From contig NZ_CSTD01000001.1 of NCBI RefSeq assembly GCF_001053185.1, positions 1,110,333 through 1,174,332 of the forward strand: 64,000 bases of DNA. Direction: 5' to 3'. The stretch comes from Mycobacterium bohemicum DSM 44277 (GTDB lineage: Bacteria > Actinomycetota > Actinomycetes > Mycobacteriales > Mycobacteriaceae). The notes under the pieces were generated by a model. The model did no database searches, had not been told where the DNA came from, and worked only from the letters and a program-made list of their open reading frames with translations. Shown here one piece after another: positions 35,967 through 48,681 of the stretch; positions within the stretch are counted from its first letter, which is position 1, and every line of letters begins with the position of its first letter. A program made the translations under genes and the position numbers.

Positions 35967-38455
35967 TTAAGCGCGCAGCTCCGCCCCGACGTCCTCGGCG
36001 GCGCGTCGCACCGCGGCATCGCGGGCCGCGCTCGCGTCGTCCTCGGTCAGCGTGCGGTCGGGCGCACGGAAGCGCAGGGCGAACGTCAGCGACTTGCGGT
36101 CCGCACCGATCTGCGGGCCGGTGAACACGTCGAACAACTGCAGGTCTTCGAGCAGTTCACCCGCGCCCTCCCGCACGGCGTCGGCCACCGCCTGGGCGGG
36201 CACGTGCGCGGCCACCACGAGGCTGACGTCCTGGAAGACGGCCGGAAACGGCGACACCCTGGGCGCCGGCAGGGCGTCGGCGATCGGGATCGCATCGAGG
36301 TTCAGCTCCATCGCGCAGGTCCCCCTCGGCAGGCCCGAACGCTCGATGACGGCCGGATGCAGCTGGCCGGCGTGACCGACGCAGGTCTGTCCCACCAGCA
36401 CCTCGGCGCACCGGCCCGGATGCCAGGGCAGCTGTTGGGCCGCGCGCAGACGAACGTCAATCCCGCTGGCGCGCGCCACGATTCGCACCGCCTCGAACGC
36501 GTCGGCGGCGTCGGCCCGACGGCCGGGACCCCAGGGGCCCCGGGGTTCGCGCAGTCCGGTCAGCACCGCGGCGACGTGCTGCGGTTGCCGCGGCAGGGAC
36601 GCGTCCAGCGTCGCGATCTCAGTCTCGGTCGGCCGGCGGTGGACCGGAATGAGTTCGACAGCGCGGGTCTGCTCGGTGGGCTGAACCACCTGCGCCAGCG
36701 CGAACAGCGCGACGTCGACGAGCCCTCGGGAAACGTTGCGGCCCAACGCTTCCAGCAGTGCCGGCAGCAGCGTGGTCGCCAGCGCCGGACGGTCGGCTTC
36801 CAGCGGGTTGAGCACGTGCGTCGCCGCGCGCCGCGGGTCGTCGGCCGGCAGGCCCCAGAGGTCGAAGACGCCGGCCGGTAGGAACGGCGTCGGCAGGATC
36901 TCGACGTACCCGGACTGCGCCAGCGACTCGCCGATGGCGCGCCGACGCTTTTGCAGCGCCGTGAGTCCGCGGCCCGCGGGGGCCGCCGGCAACACCGACG
37001 GGATGGCCTCCAGCCCCTCCAGCCGCATGACCTCTTCGACGAGGTCCGCGGGCTGCAGCAGATCGGGCCGCCAGCTCGGGGGTGTCACGGTCAGGGTGTT
37101 GTTGCCCTCGTCCGCCACCGCCGCGCCGATCTGCGTGAGACGTCGGGCGGTCGTGCCCGGGGGGTAAGCGAGCCCGGCGAACCGGTCGGGCAGGTCGGCG
37201 GCGATCCGGATCGGCGGGAGGGACCAGTCGTCGCGTGGCGGCTCGCCGCGCCAGTCCGTCAGCGTCGGCGAGACCTCTCCCCCGGCGATCTCGGCGAGCA
37301 GCCCGGCACAGCGGTCCAGCGCGGCGACTGAAATGGCCGGGTCCACCGCGCGCTCGTAGCGGCGGGCGGCCTCGCTGGGCAGGTGCAGCCTCCGCTGGGT
37401 GCGCGACACCCCGGCGGGGTGCCACACCGCGGCCTCCAGCAGTACGTCGGTGGAATCATCGCGCACCTCAGTGGTGGCCGCGCCCATCACGCCGCCGATC
37501 GCGGCGGTCCCCGTGTCGTCGACGATGAGCACGTCGGCCGGATCGAGCCGACGCTCGATGTCGTCCAAGGTGACGACGGTTTCGCCGGGCCGCGCGAACC
37601 GCACGCGGAGGCCCCCGGTGATGCGGTTGCGGTCGTGCGCATGCATGGGGTGGCCGAGCTCGAGCATCACGTAGTTAGTGACGTCCACCGCCGGCGACGT
37701 CGCGCGGATGCCGGCCAGCAACAGCCGGCGCTGCAGCCACCACGGCGACACGGCGCCCGGGTCGATCCCGGTGACCGGCCGCAGCGCGAAGCGGCGCACG
37801 CCCGTCTCCGCGTCCACAGTCAGGGGCCAGGCCTCCCCCTCGACCGGCAACGGCTTGACGTCCGCCGGGTCGACGAAGTTCAAGTCGTAGGCGCAGGCGA
37901 TCTCCCGGGCCAGGCCGCGCACGGACATGCAGTAGCCGCGGTCGGGGGTGATCGCGAGGTGGAGAACCACGTCGTCGAGCCCCAGCACCCCGGCCGCCTC
38001 GGCGCCCGGTGCGGCGGTGTCGGGCGGCAGCACCAGGATCCCGGAATGCTCTGCGCCCAAACCGAGTTCGGCCGCCGAGCAGATCATCCCGTCCGAGGTG
38101 CGACCGTAACTCTTGCGGGCGGCGATGGCGAAGCCGCCGGGCAGCGTGGTGCCCGGCAGCGCCACCACAACCAGGTCGCCGGCCGCGAAGTTGGTTGCCC
38201 CACAGACGATCTCGCGTGGCTTATCCTCGCCGACATCCACCAGGCAGGCTCGGATCGGCTTCTTGAATTCCGTCAGCTCTTCGATCGAGGTGACGCGCCC
38301 GACCGTCAGCGGTCCGTCGACCGGGCCCAGGGTGACGACCTCTTCGACCTCGTGGCCGATGCGCACCAGCGTCTGCTCGAGGTCGCCGGGGGACGCGTCC
38401 CAGCCCGGGGCGCCGGCCGTGACGACCTCGCGCAGCCAGCTGTAGGGAACGCGCA

Positions 38456-38456
<1 letters not shown>
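35967..38456 (-). CDS. pheT: Phenylalanine-tRNA ligase beta subunit
   Basis: 829 residues. Partner of PheS in the alpha2beta2 synthetase; carries the editing site and tRNA-binding modules. N-terminal [12 protein letters not shown], then the OB-type tRNA-binding domain ([24 protein letters not shown]...EIVCGATNF, about 50-110), B3/B4 editing region, B5, and the C-terminal ferredoxin-fold anticodon-binding domain ([18 protein letters not shown]). The ATG at 38456 overlaps the pheS stop as TGATG. A longer open frame extends upstream inside pheS but is a shadow. Confidence 0.98.
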
Positions 38457-39517
<1,061 letters not shown>

Positions 39518-39625
39518 CTAACGAGGCTGTTCCGAACGGCTGGATGCGCCCAGCGCAAGTGCTGATCATAGGCGATTCGGTGCACGGCGCCGGGCGCGTG
39601 CTGCGCGGGGCGGCCGGACGAGTGG

Positions 39626-40444
39626 CTAGCCGGCCACGACCGGCTGCGGAGCGGCCGGCGCGTCATCCACCATCGGCAAAACCGGCAGGGCGCCGCGTCC
39701 GGTGACGAATTGAAAGATCTTGTGGGCCGCCAGGGCGCCGAGCACACCGAACACCGGCGCGGCCGCCATGGTGCCCCAGTGGTGCGCCAACATCAGGAAG
39801 CCGAATCCCGAGGACGCGGCCAGCATCAGGGTGCGCAGGGGTGTCCAGTGGATCGGCTGCCGGAACCGGGAGGACACCAGCACGCCCAGGATGACGGCGA
39901 CGGTGTGGCCCGCGTCGGTGAAGTCGCTGCCGATGATCGCCGCAGCAATGCCCGCGGCGACCCACCATCCGACCCAGGCCGCCCGCCAGCGCTGGGGAAT
40001 CGCGGCCGTCATCGCGCCGAGCACCGCCAGGGCGCCGTAGCTCATCCCGACGTCGCTGGCCCGGGTGATCGACATCGGCAGCCAGCCGAACTCGACCGCC
40101 GCGGCGAGGGCCGCGGCCACCACCAGCGTCGCGCCGATGTGGCCGACGACGAACGCCACCATCAGCCGGATGGTGCGCAGATGCAGCTCCGCCAGGGCGA
40201 GCAGGCAGGTCAGGAAGGGCAACCAGAAATAGAGGGGACCGGCGTCGACCACCAGCGCGCTGCCCAGCAGCGTGCCCAGGTGGCCGTGCGCCAGGTTGTG
40301 CAGGTTGGTGCTCGCGCGCTGGACGATCACGTCGTGCGCGTGCGGACCGAGCGCGAGGATGACGCAGCTGATGGTGAGGAGCGCGACCGCGTACCCCACC
40401 GTGAACCGGATCCGGGCAAGCCGGGAGAAGATGCCCCCAATCAT
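39626..40444 (-). CDS. Rhomboid-like polytopic membrane protein (Rv1648 ortholog)
   Basis: 272 residues with about six or seven hydrophobic segments (for example YAVALLTISCVILALG, VAFVVGHIGATLVVAAALAAAV, GALAVLGAMTAA, MLAASSGFGFLMLA). NLHNLAHGHLGTLLGSAL resembles the rhomboid-like family of actinobacteria; a serine protease dyad is not evident to me. Located between the cyclase and pheS, as in Mtb. The ATG at 40444 lies nine bases after the cyclase stop, so the pair is likely one transcript. Function unknown. Confidence 0.82.
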   Translation of the reverse strand: MIGGIFSRLARIRFTVGYAVALLTISCVILALGPHAHDVIVQRASTNLHNLAHGHLGTLLGSALVVDAGPLYFWLPFLTCLLALAELHLRTIRLMVAFVVGHIGATLVVAAALAAAVEFGWLPMSITRASDVGMSYGALAVLGAMTAAIPQRWRAAWVGWWVAAGIAAAIIGSDFTDAGHTVAVILGVLVSSRFRQPIHWTPLRTLMLAASSGFGFLMLAHHWGTMAAAPVFGVLGALAAHKIFQFVTGRGALPVLPMVDDAPAAPQPVVAG

Positions 40445-40453
40445 TGGTACCAA

Positions 40454-41312
40454 TTATGGCTGCGAATTTGTTTCGGCTGTGTCATCGGTGGCTGTTAACT
40501 CCTTAAGAGTCTTGAGGCGGTAGATCGCGAGGTCCGCGGGGATGCCGGCGCTCTTGTGGGCGAACACCGGCTTGCGCACCCGTTTGGCCGCGATGCCCAA
40601 CGCGTCCAGTTCGCTCTGCGGTATCAGGTCTAACGTCGAGCTCGAGACCATGATTCCGCCCTTGGTGGCCCGTTCCATCACGCGGGCGGCGATGTTGACG
40701 TCCACGCCGAGCCAGTCGGCGGCCAACCGCTGCGGTCGGCCCGTGTGAATCCCGACGCGCATGCGGGGCGTGTAGCCGTCGACCTGCACCGTTCGCAGCG
40801 CCTCTTTGGCCTCCAGCACGGCCCGCACGGCCACCAGGGGGTCGCGGAACACGGCCATCAGTCCGTCGCCCATCCGTTTGACGATGTGGCCCCCGGCGTC
40901 GAGCAGCGGCGGCTCGACCGCGCGCGCCACCTGGCGCAGCAGGCTGAGCGCGGCCGCGTCACCGGCCTGCAGCGACCAGGTCGAGAACCCGACCAGGTCG
41001 GTGAAGACGAGGGTGACCTCCGGGTTGGCGGGGCGCCGGGAGACGGCCTCGGTCAGCGCCTGCCACATCTGCAACACGCCGAGGCTCACTTCGCGCGACA
41101 CCGCGTCGCGATCGCCGAGCAACCGGTCGGCGGCTCGCTTCGCCCGCGGTGGACAGCGGGTCCCCGAACTCCGGATCGCCCGGCAGGAGCCGGCGCGCGC
41201 GCCGGATGAAGGCCACCGCCCCGGGGCTGCGATTGTGGGTCCTCAGCCATTGCGCCGCGCTGTGCACGGACACCGGGGAGCGGCCGCCCGGCTCGGTTGC
41301 CGTCGTCGTCAC
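40454..41312 (-). pseudogene. Class III adenylate cyclase (Rv1647 ortholog) with a frameshift after the N-terminal 65 codons
   Basis: The N-terminal part starts at GTG 41312 (VTTTATEPGGRSPVSVHSAAQWLRTH...GDPEFGDPLSTAG) and then leaves frame near 41140. The rest continues in another frame (RAKRAADRLLGDRDAVSREVS...) to the stop at 40454. About 13 bases appear to be missing compared with the Mtb protein. The cyclase domain itself is complete: metal Asp in FTDLVGFS, adenine-specifying Lys in HIVKRMGDG, second metal Asp in MGDG, and Asp/Asn/Arg in WLGVDVNIAARVMERA. Without the N-terminus the domain could start only at a weak TTG (41122). Either the gene is broken or the sequence has an error here. 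Confidence 0.8.
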
Positions 41313-41635
41313 CGGTTCCTCGGGCTCGCCCAGACCTGGTTGACGACGCGCGAGTTCCACGTCAGCCAGGTTATTTGGTTTCGGAGGCGACAGCCAACGA
41401 CGGCCCCTGCGTTTGCGTCACAACTCGCGCCCAACCGCTACACGGCCGGGAGGAGCAGACCTCGGACGCGGGCAGGAGGAGGCCTGTCGCCCGGCGCGCC
41501 GAACGGGGTATTTGATCACGCGGCTGCGGCACCGGGGTGGAAAAGCGGTAACACCCGCCGTCTCCGGCGCCGATTCCGTAGACAACGCGCGTTGTCAGAG
41601 TTTATCGTGAGCGCAGTTAGGCGCAGGAGGCGGAG
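41313..41635. other. 323-bp divergent promoter region
   Basis: Lies between the divergently transcribed cyclase and oxygenase genes. Apart from the palindromic operator at 41581-41596 described separately, no gene or RNA is recognisable. Confidence 0.5.
41575..41606 (+). promoter_or_regulatory. Promoter with a perfect 16-bp palindromic operator before the oxygenase gene
   Basis: GACAACGCGCGTTGTC (41581-41596) is a perfect palindrome. It lies between TAGACA (41579-41584, possible -35) and TTTATC (41601-41606, possible -10), spaced 16 bases, so a bound repressor would block polymerase. TetR-family operators commonly look like this; the regulator is not encoded next door. Confidence 0.55.
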
Positions 41636-42682
41636 ATGACTGCTATGGCAACGACATCCGCCGATCCGCTGGGGCCCGACTCACTCACCTGGAAGTACTT
41701 CGGTGATCTGCGCACCGGGATGATGGGGGTGTGGATCGGCGCGATCCAGAACATGTACCCGGAGCTGGGCGCCGGCGTCGAGCAGCATTCCATCCTGCTA
41801 CGCGAGCCGCTGCAACGGGTGGCCCGGTCGGTCTACCCGATCATGGGCGTCGTCTACGACGGTGATCGGGCGGCCCAGACCGGCCACCAGATCAAGAGCT
41901 ATCACCACACGATCAAGGGCGTCGACGCCACGGGGCGCCGCTATCACGCGCTGAACCCGGAGACCTTCTACTGGGCCCATGCCACGTTCTTCATGCTCAT
42001 CATCAAGGTCGCGGAGTATTTCTGCGGCGGGCTGACCGAGGCCGAGAAGAGGCAGCTGTTCGACGAGCACGTCCGGTGGTACCGGATGTACGGCATGAGC
42101 ATGCGGCCGGTGCCCGAGACGTGGGAGGAGTTCCAGGCCTACTGGGACCGGGTCTGCCGCGAGGAGCTGGAGATCAACCAGGCCACCCTCGACATCTTCC
42201 AGATGCGCATTCCCAAGCCGAAATATCTCCCGATGCCCACGCCAATGTGGGACCAGCTGTTCAAGCCGTTGGTGGCCGGCCAGCGCTGGATCGCCGCGGG
42301 CCTGTTCGAGCCGGCGGTCCGGGAGAAGGCGGGCATGCACTGGACGCCGGGCGACGAGATCCTGTTGCGGCTTTTCGGCAAGGCGGTCGAGCTGGCCTTT
42401 TTGGCGGTTCCCGACGAAATCCGGCTGCATCCGCGTGCCCTGGCCGCCTACCGGCGCGCCGAAGGCCGGCTGCCCCAGAACGCGCCGCTGGTCGAGGCGC
42501 CGGCGTTCGTCGCGCCGCCGCGCGACCGCCGCGGCCTGCCGATGCACTACTTTCCGCCCCGCCCCAAGTTCGCCCTGGACCCCGCGAAGGTGCTGGTGGA
42601 ACGCGCGGGCTCGTTGATGCACACCACGCTGTCGCTGGCCGGCCTGCGCCCGGCGCGGGGCCGGGTCAAGGGGGCCGCCTGA
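41636..42682 (+). CDS. DUF2236 / MpaB-type oxygenase (Rv1645c ortholog)
   Basis: 348 residues, ATG at 41636 with GGAGG at a good distance. The DUF2236 family includes haem-binding latex-clearing oxygenases and MpaB; conserved His/Arg positions such as YHHTIKGVDATGRRYHALNPETFYWAHATFF and the FDEHVRWYRMYG helix are visible. No signal peptide. It sits between the cyclase and tsnR as in Mtb, but PE17 (Rv1646), which separates them in Mtb, is absent. Substrate unknown. Confidence 0.88.
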   Translation: MTAMATTSADPLGPDSLTWKYFGDLRTGMMGVWIGAIQNMYPELGAGVEQHSILLREPLQRVARSVYPIMGVVYDGDRAAQTGHQIKSYHHTIKGVDATGRRYHALNPETFYWAHATFFMLIIKVAEYFCGGLTEAEKRQLFDEHVRWYRMYGMSMRPVPETWEEFQAYWDRVCREELEINQATLDIFQMRIPKPKYLPMPTPMWDQLFKPLVAGQRWIAAGLFEPAVREKAGMHWTPGDEILLRLFGKAVELAFLAVPDEIRLHPRALAAYRRAEGRLPQNAPLVEAPAFVAPPRDRRGLPMHYFPPRPKFALDPAKVLVERAGSLMHTTLSLAGLRPARGRVKGAA

Positions 42683-42696
42683 CGTCAGCCGCCGAT

Positions 42697-42773
42697 CGAG
42701 TCTGCGCTGACGGTGCGATTCCTGGCCTTCGGGCGACCGGGGGCGCAGGGTCGGCGCCCTGACCGCAGACTCG
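42697..42773. terminator. Bidirectional terminator between convergent genes
   Basis: CGAGTCTGCG (42697-42706) and CGCAGACTCG (42764-42773) are perfect 10-base arms enclosing an inner GGGCGC...GCGCCC stem. It lies between the convergent oxygenase and tsnR genes. Confidence 0.65.
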
Positions 42774-42788
42774 GTGACCGCGGCCCGC

Positions 42789-43568
42789 TCAGCGGAGGCA
42801 GCCCAACGCCTGGGCGCTCTGGTACAGGCAGATCGCCGCGGCGGCGGCGACGTTCAGGCTCTCGGCGCCGCCGGCCATCGGGATGCGCACACGGTGGTCG
42901 GCCTGGGCCGCCAGCGCGGCCGGCAAGCCGTGCGCCTCGGGTCCGAACAGCCACGCCGTCGGTGCGCGGAGGCCGACCTGGTCCAGCCGCGACTCCCCGT
43001 CCACCGTCGTCGCCAGCACCCGCAACCCGGCGGACCGCACCGTCGCGATGGCGGCCGCGGCGTCGGGCTCGGAAACGACGGGCATCGAGAAGATGCTGCC
43101 AGTCGAGGCGCGCAGACACTTGCCGTTGTACGGGTCGACGCTGTGCCCGGCCAGGATCACCGCGCCCGCCCCCATGGCGTCGGCGATGCGGATCAGCGTG
43201 CCCGCATTGCCCGGCTCGCTGATCTCGACGGCGACCGCGACCAGCCGCGGCGAGCCGGCCAGGGCTTCCTCCAGCCGGGTCGCGGGCATCTCGCAGACCG
43301 CCACCAGCCCGGCGGGGGTCACCGTGTCGGACAGCGCTTTTGCCGCTCGCTCGGTCACCAGGTGGACCGGATACGGCTGCTCGCCGAGCAGCGGCGCGTG
43401 GCGTTGCGCGGCGGCCTCGGTGACGAACACCTCCCGGACCAAACCGCGGGCCGACGCGGCCTCGACCAGGTTGGGGCCCTCGGCGAGGAATCGCTGTGCC
43501 CGCGACCGGCCGACGTGACGATGCAGTTTGGCAGCCGCCGCCACCGTGGCCGAGCGTTCGGTGAGCAC
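42789..43568 (-). CDS. tsnR: SpoU/TrmH-family RNA 2'-O-ribose methyltransferase
   Basis: 259 residues. N-terminal substrate-binding domain (RSRAQRFLAEGPNLVEAAS) and C-terminal SPOUT knot with the three family motifs: EISEPGNAGTLIRIADAMGA, LFGPEAHGLP, and IPMAGGAESLNVAAAAAI. It methylates 2'-OH of an rRNA or tRNA nucleotide using AdoMet; the exact target is unknown. GTG start at 43568, 10 bases after the rplT stop, hence in the infC-rpmI-rplT operon. Confidence 0.93.
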   Translation of the reverse strand: MLTERSATVAAAAKLHRHVGRSRAQRFLAEGPNLVEAASARGLVREVFVTEAAAQRHAPLLGEQPYPVHLVTERAAKALSDTVTPAGLVAVCEMPATRLEEALAGSPRLVAVAVEISEPGNAGTLIRIADAMGAGAVILAGHSVDPYNGKCLRASTGSIFSMPVVSEPDAAAAIATVRSAGLRVLATTVDGESRLDQVGLRAPTAWLFGPEAHGLPAALAAQADHRVRIPMAGGAESLNVAAAAAICLYQSAQALGCLR

Positions 43569-43578
43569 GGGAGTGCGG

Positions 43579-43974
43579 CTAGGCGGCTTCTCCGGAATCC
43601 GACGGCGCGTTGACGTCGTCGGGCAGTGCCGCCCGCGCGATGTCGACCAGCGCTGTGAAGGCCGCCGCGTCCGTGACCGCGATGTCGGCGAGGTTCTTGC
43701 GGTCCACCTCGACGCCCGCGGCCTTGAGGCCCTGGATCAGCCGGTTGTAGGTGATGTCGTTGGCCCGGGCGGCGGCGTTGATGCGCGAAATCCACAACTT
43801 GCGGAACTCGCCCTTGCGCGCACGGCGGTCACGGAAGGCGTAGTTCAGCGAATGGAGCTGCTGCTCTTTGGCCTTGCGGTAGAGCCGGGACCGCTGGCCG
43901 CGATAGCCCTTCGAGGCCTTGAGGATGCTGCGCCTCTTCTTGTGGGCGTTGACCGCCCGCTTCACGCGTGCCAT
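43579..43974 (-). CDS. rplT: 50S ribosomal protein L20
   Basis: 131 residues, [19 protein letters not shown] start. Binds 23S rRNA early in 50S assembly. Third gene of infC-rpmI-rplT; clear match to the family over the full length with a short acidic tail. Confidence 0.99.
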   Translation of the reverse strand: MARVKRAVNAHKKRRSILKASKGYRGQRSRLYRKAKEQQLHSLNYAFRDRRARKGEFRKLWISRINAAARANDITYNRLIQGLKAAGVEVDRKNLADIAVTDAAAFTALVDIARAALPDDVNAPSDSGEAA

Positions 43975-44041
43975 GGATGTTCCTACTCTCGTTCAGGCAG
44001 TGAATGTTTCTACAGGTCTGATGCCGGGTGTCCGGGCGGTG

Positions 44042-44236
44042 TCAGCCGTTCAGCAATTTCTTGACACGTTTGGTGTCGTTGGCCGAAACGGTCGTGCGAC
44101 CGGCCAGCCGACGGGTCCGCGTGGTCGGCTTGTGCTCCAAAAGGTGCCGACGGTTGGCCTTCTCGCGAAGGACTTTGCCGGTCCCGGTGCGCCGGAACCG
44201 CTTTGACGACCCGCTGTGGGTCTTGGCCTTGGGCAT
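44042..44236 (-). CDS. rpmI: 50S ribosomal protein L35
   Basis: 64 residues, [20 protein letters not shown] start and basic composition typical of L35. Starts 17 bases after infC. Confidence 0.99.
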   Translation of the reverse strand: MPKAKTHSGSSKRFRRTGTGKVLREKANRRHLLEHKPTTRTRRLAGRTTVSANDTKRVKKLLNG

Positions 44237-44253
44237 AGCTCCCCTACTCCTGG

Positions 44254-44850
<597 letters not shown>

Positions 44851-45140
44851 GGGGCCTCCCTTGTTGGGCGTGTGTGTCGTCCTGCATTCGCTACCGGTGC
44901 CCGGCCCGCCCGGGCTCAGTCGGTGGCAACACACACCATCAGCAGAAAGGCCCTGCATCAGCAGGGCCCATTGCCGACCGATCACGGCCTGAGAAATACT
45001 CAAGCCGCCCGCGTTAGCCGCGGAACAGGCGTGCTCGACGCCCGTGACCGGACCGTTTCGCCTTGTCGTGGCTAGCGGTGGGAGTGGGACTCCACTTACT
45101 GTTCCTGGCTTTCGCCGGGATGGTCGCGGACAACAGTTTA
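44851..45140 (-). promoter_or_regulatory. infC leader with terminator-like hairpin and possible competing pairing
   Basis: About 280 bases of leader. GGCCCTGC (44949-44956) and GCAGGGCC (44961-44968), loop of four, followed on the minus strand by TTTCTGCT, look like an intrinsic terminator about 100 bases before the infC start. Downstream, GTGTGTGT and ACACACAC (about 44931 and 44870) can pair across a GC-rich segment close to the ribosome binding site. A -10-like TAAACT sits near 45136-45141. This suggests attenuation or autogenous control of the ribosomal protein operon. Confidence 0.5.
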
Positions 45141-45288
45141 GCAGCCTCCAACCGTCTTTCCGCACTTCGGCGGCGCGGGGTCCGGCCCGGCGGGGCGGAG
45201 CCCGCCGCGGTGGCATGACGAACCACACGCCCCGACTCCGCGGCCATCGTCAGGACTTTCCGAGACTGAGGGCATATCCTCGCGGTCT

Positions 45289-48200
45289 GTGACACTCGCT
45301 ACTCCTCGTTCGGGCAGCCGGTCGCATTCCCGGTTCGGCTGGGTACCGGCGGCGGCCGGGTGGACGGTGGGCGTCATCGCCACGCTGTCCCTGGTGGCCA
45401 GCGTGTCACCGCTGATCCGGTGGCTGATCAAGGTGCCGCGCGAATTCATCAACGACTACCTGTTCAACTTCCCGGACACCAGCATCGCGTGGTCGTTTGT
45501 GCTCGCGCTGCTGGCCGCGGCGCTCACCGCGCGCAAGCGCATCGCCTGGGTGCTGTTGCTCGGCAACATGATCCTGGCCGCGGTGTGGAATGCCGCCGAC
45601 ATCGCCGCCGGCGACAACACCGCCCAGGAGGTCTTCGGGGAGAACCTGGGGTTCGCGGTGCACGTCGTCGCCGTCGTCCTTCTCGTTCTGGCGTATCGCG
45701 AGTTCTGGGCGAAGGTCCGAAAAGCGGCCCTGCTCAAGGCGGCGGCGGTGCTGGTCGTCGGCGACGTCATCGGGATTCTGGCGTCGTGGGGGCTGGTCGA
45801 GATGTTCCCGGGCACGCTGGCGCCCGACTCCCGCTTCTGGTACGTGGTCAACCGTGTCGTCGGGTTCGCCATCGTCGACCCCGATCAGTTCTCCGGCCGG
45901 CCGCACGTCTTTCTCAACGCGATTTTCGGGTTGTTCGGGGCTTTGGCGCTGATCGCGGCGACGATCGTGTTGTTCCAGTCCCAGCGCGCCGACAACGCCC
46001 TCACCGGGGAGGACGAGTCCGCGATCCGCGGGCTGCTGGAACTGTTCGGCAAGAACGATTCCCTGGGGTACTTCGCGACGCGCCGCGACAAGTCGGTGGT
46101 GTTCGCGCACAGCGGCCGGGCCGCCATCACCTACCGCGTCGAGATCGGCGTCTGCCTGGCCAGCGGCGACCCGGTGGGCGACCCGAGGGCGTGGCCGCAG
46201 GCTATCGACGCGTGGCTGGCGCTGTGCCAAAGCTACGGCTGGGCGCCCGGGGTCATGGGCGCCAGTTCGCAGGGAGCTCAGGCCTATCGCGAAGCCGGGC
46301 TCAACGCGCTGGAGCTGGGCGACGAGGCGATCCTGCGGACCGCCGACTTCAAGCTGTCCGGCCCGGACATGCGCGGGGTGCGCCAGGCCGTCACCCGGGC
46401 CCGCCGGGCCGGGCTCACCGTCCGCATCCGGCGGCACCACGACATCACGCCCGAGGAGATGACCGCGACCATCTCGCGCGCCGACGCCTGGCGCGACACC
46501 CAGACCGAGCGCGGGTTTTCCATGGCGCTCGGCCGGCTCGGCGATCCCGCCGACGGGGGCTGCGTGCTCGTCGAAGCCCTGGACCGGGGCGGCGAAGTGG
46601 TCGCGATGCTGTCGCTGGTCCCCTGGGGAACCACCGGCGTCTCCCTGGACTTGATGCGCCGTTCCCCGCAATCGCCCAACGGCACGATCGAGCTGATGGT
46701 CAGCGAGCTCGCGTTGAACGCCGAAGCCCAAGGCATCACCCGCATTTCGCTGAACTTCGCGATGTTCCGCTCGGCGTTCGAGCAGGGCGCCCAACTCGGT
46801 GCCGGACCGGTCGCCCGGTTGTGGCGCGGGTTCCTGCTGTTCTTCTCGCGGTGGTGGCAGCTGGAGACGCTGTACCGCTCGAACATGAAGTACCAACCCG
46901 AATGGGTGCCCCGCTACGCCTGCTACGAGGACGCCCGGCTGATCCCGCGGGTGGGGGTCGCGTCGGTCATCGCCGAAGGCTTCCTCGTACTTCCGTTCAG
47001 CCGGCGCGAGAAGGTCCACACCGGCCACCATCCCGCCGTTCCGGCCAGACTGGTCGAGTCCGGACTGTTACACCACGACGGGTCGGCGCCCGACGTGAGC
47101 GGGCTGCAGCGCCGCGAGGGCGCCGCCGAAGCCGAGGAGTCGTGGGCGCGGCTGCCCGAGCAGGTGCGGGTGCGCCTGGCCAAGCTGAAGATATTGCAGC
47201 GTCAGGGCGTTGACGCCTACCCGGTCGGTTCCCCGCCCAGCCACACGATCGCCAGGGCGCTCGACGCCGACGACCAGGAAGCCATCACGGTTTCCGGCCG
47301 GATCCTGCGGGTCCGCGACTACGGCGGCGTGCTTTTTGCGCAGCTGCGCGACTGGTCGGGCGAAATGCAAGTGCTGCTTGATAATTCGCGCCTGCAGCGG
47401 GGGCGCACCGCCGATTTCACGGCGGCCATCGACCTTGGTGACCTGGTGGAGATGAACGGGCACATGGGTTTCAGCAAGAACGGGACCCGCTCGTTGATCG
47501 TCGGCGACTGGCGGATGATCGGTAAGTGCCTGCGGCCCTTGCCGAACAAATGGAACGGGCTCACCGACCCGGAAGCCCGGGTGCGTACCCGCTACGTCGA
47601 CCTGGCGGTAAATCCCGAGTCGCGTGAGCTGCTCAAGGCCCGCAGCGTGGTGCTGCGGTCGGTTCGGGAAACCCTGTTCACCAAGGGGTTCATCGAAGTC
47701 GAAACCCCGATCCTGCAACCGATCCACGGTGGGGCCACCGCGCGGCCGTTCGTCACCCACATCAACACCTACGACATGGACCTCTTCCTGCGCATCGCGC
47801 CGGAGCTCTACTTGAAGCGGTTGTGCGTCGGGGGTGTGGAGCGGGTCTTCGAGCTGGGACGCGCGTTCCGCAACGAGGGTGCGGATTTCAGCCACAACCC
47901 CGAATTCACCCTGCTGGAGGCCTATCAGGCGCACGCGGACTACAAGGTGTGGATCGACGGCTGCCGCGAGCTCATCCAGAACGCCGCCCAGGCGGCGCAC
48001 GGCGAGCAGATCGTGTTGCGGCCGCGATCGGCGGGCGACGACTCCCGCCTCGAGCCGGTCGACATCTCCGGCGTGTGGCCGGTGAAGACCGTGCACGAGG
48101 CGGTCTCCGAAGCGCTCGGCGAGGCCGTCGACCCCGACACCTCCCTGGCGGCGCTGCGCAAGCTGTCCGACGCCGCGCGCATTCAGTACCGCGCTCAGTG

Positions 48201-48615
48201 GGACGCCGGCGCGGTGGTGCTGGAGTTGTACGAGCACCTGGTCGAGGAGCGGACCGAGCAGCCGACGTTCTACATCGACTTCCCGACGTCCGTCTCGCCG
48301 CTGACCCGACCGCACCGCAGCGTCCGCGGCGTCGCCGAGCGGTGGGACCTGGTGGCGTGGGGCGTCGAGCTCGCCACCGCCTACAGCGAACTGACCGATC
48401 CGGTCGAGCAGCGGCGCCGGCTGCAGCAACAATCCCTGCTCGCCGCGGGCGGAGACCCCGAGGCGATGGAACTCGACGAGGACTTCCTGCAGGCCATGGA
48501 ATACGCGATGCCACCGACCGGCGGTCTCGGGATGGGCCTCGATCGGCTCGTCATGCTCATAACGGGCCGCAGCATCCGCGAGACACTGCCATTCCCGCTG
48601 GCCAAACCGCATTAA
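45289..48615 (+). CDS. lysX: Bifunctional phosphatidylglycerol lysyltransferase / lysyl-tRNA synthetase
   Basis: 1108 residues. N-terminal membrane region (about 20-230, six hydrophobic segments), DUF2156 lysyl-transfer domain (about 235-560, containing [13 protein letters not shown] and [16 protein letters not shown]), then a class II LysRS: OB fold from about 620 ([15 protein letters not shown] at 665), motif 2 [20 protein letters not shown] near 859, motif 3 [15 protein letters not shown] near 1080. It charges tRNA-Lys and transfers lysine to phosphatidylglycerol, giving cationic peptide resistance in Mtb. GTG at 45289, divergent from infC; upstream ATGs in other Mtb annotations have no equivalent here. 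Confidence 0.97.
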   Translation: MTLATPRSGSRSHSRFGWVPAAAGWTVGVIATLSLVASVSPLIRWLIKVPREFINDYLFNFPDTSIAWSFVLALLAAALTARKRIAWVLLLGNMILAAVWNAADIAAGDNTAQEVFGENLGFAVHVVAVVLLVLAYREFWAKVRKAALLKAAAVLVVGDVIGILASWGLVEMFPGTLAPDSRFWYVVNRVVGFAIVDPDQFSGRPHVFLNAIFGLFGALALIAATIVLFQSQRADNALTGEDESAIRGLLELFGKNDSLGYFATRRDKSVVFAHSGRAAITYRVEIGVCLASGDPVGDPRAWPQAIDAWLALCQSYGWAPGVMGASSQGAQAYREAGLNALELGDEAILRTADFKLSGPDMRGVRQAVTRARRAGLTVRIRRHHDITPEEMTATISRADAWRDTQTERGFSMALGRLGDPADGGCVLVEALDRGGEVVAMLSLVPWGTTGVSLDLMRRSPQSPNGTIELMVSELALNAEAQGITRISLNFAMFRSAFEQGAQLGAGPVARLWRGFLLFFSRWWQLETLYRSNMKYQPEWVPRYACYEDARLIPRVGVASVIAEGFLVLPFSRREKVHTGHHPAVPARLVESGLLHHDGSAPDVSGLQRREGAAEAEESWARLPEQVRVRLAKLKILQRQGVDAYPVGSPPSHTIARALDADDQEAITVSGRILRVRDYGGVLFAQLRDWSGEMQVLLDNSRLQRGRTADFTAAIDLGDLVEMNGHMGFSKNGTRSLIVGDWRMIGKCLRPLPNKWNGLTDPEARVRTRYVDLAVNPESRELLKARSVVLRSVRETLFTKGFIEVETPILQPIHGGATARPFVTHINTYDMDLFLRIAPELYLKRLCVGGVERVFELGRAFRNEGADFSHNPEFTLLEAYQAHADYKVWIDGCRELIQNAAQAAHGEQIVLRPRSAGDDSRLEPVDISGVWPVKTVHEAVSEALGEAVDPDTSLAALRKLSDAARIQYRAQWDAGAVVLELYEHLVEERTEQPTFYIDFPTSVSPLTRPHRSVRGVAERWDLVAWGVELATAYSELTDPVEQRRRLQQQSLLAAGGDPEAMELDEDFLQAMEYAMPPTGGLGMGLDRLVMLITGRSIRETLPFPLAKPH

Positions 48616-48681
48616 GCGGGGTTCGTCGCCCGCGAGTCGAACCGGGAGACATTGCCTCAATATGTTCCAACCCGGTTAACG

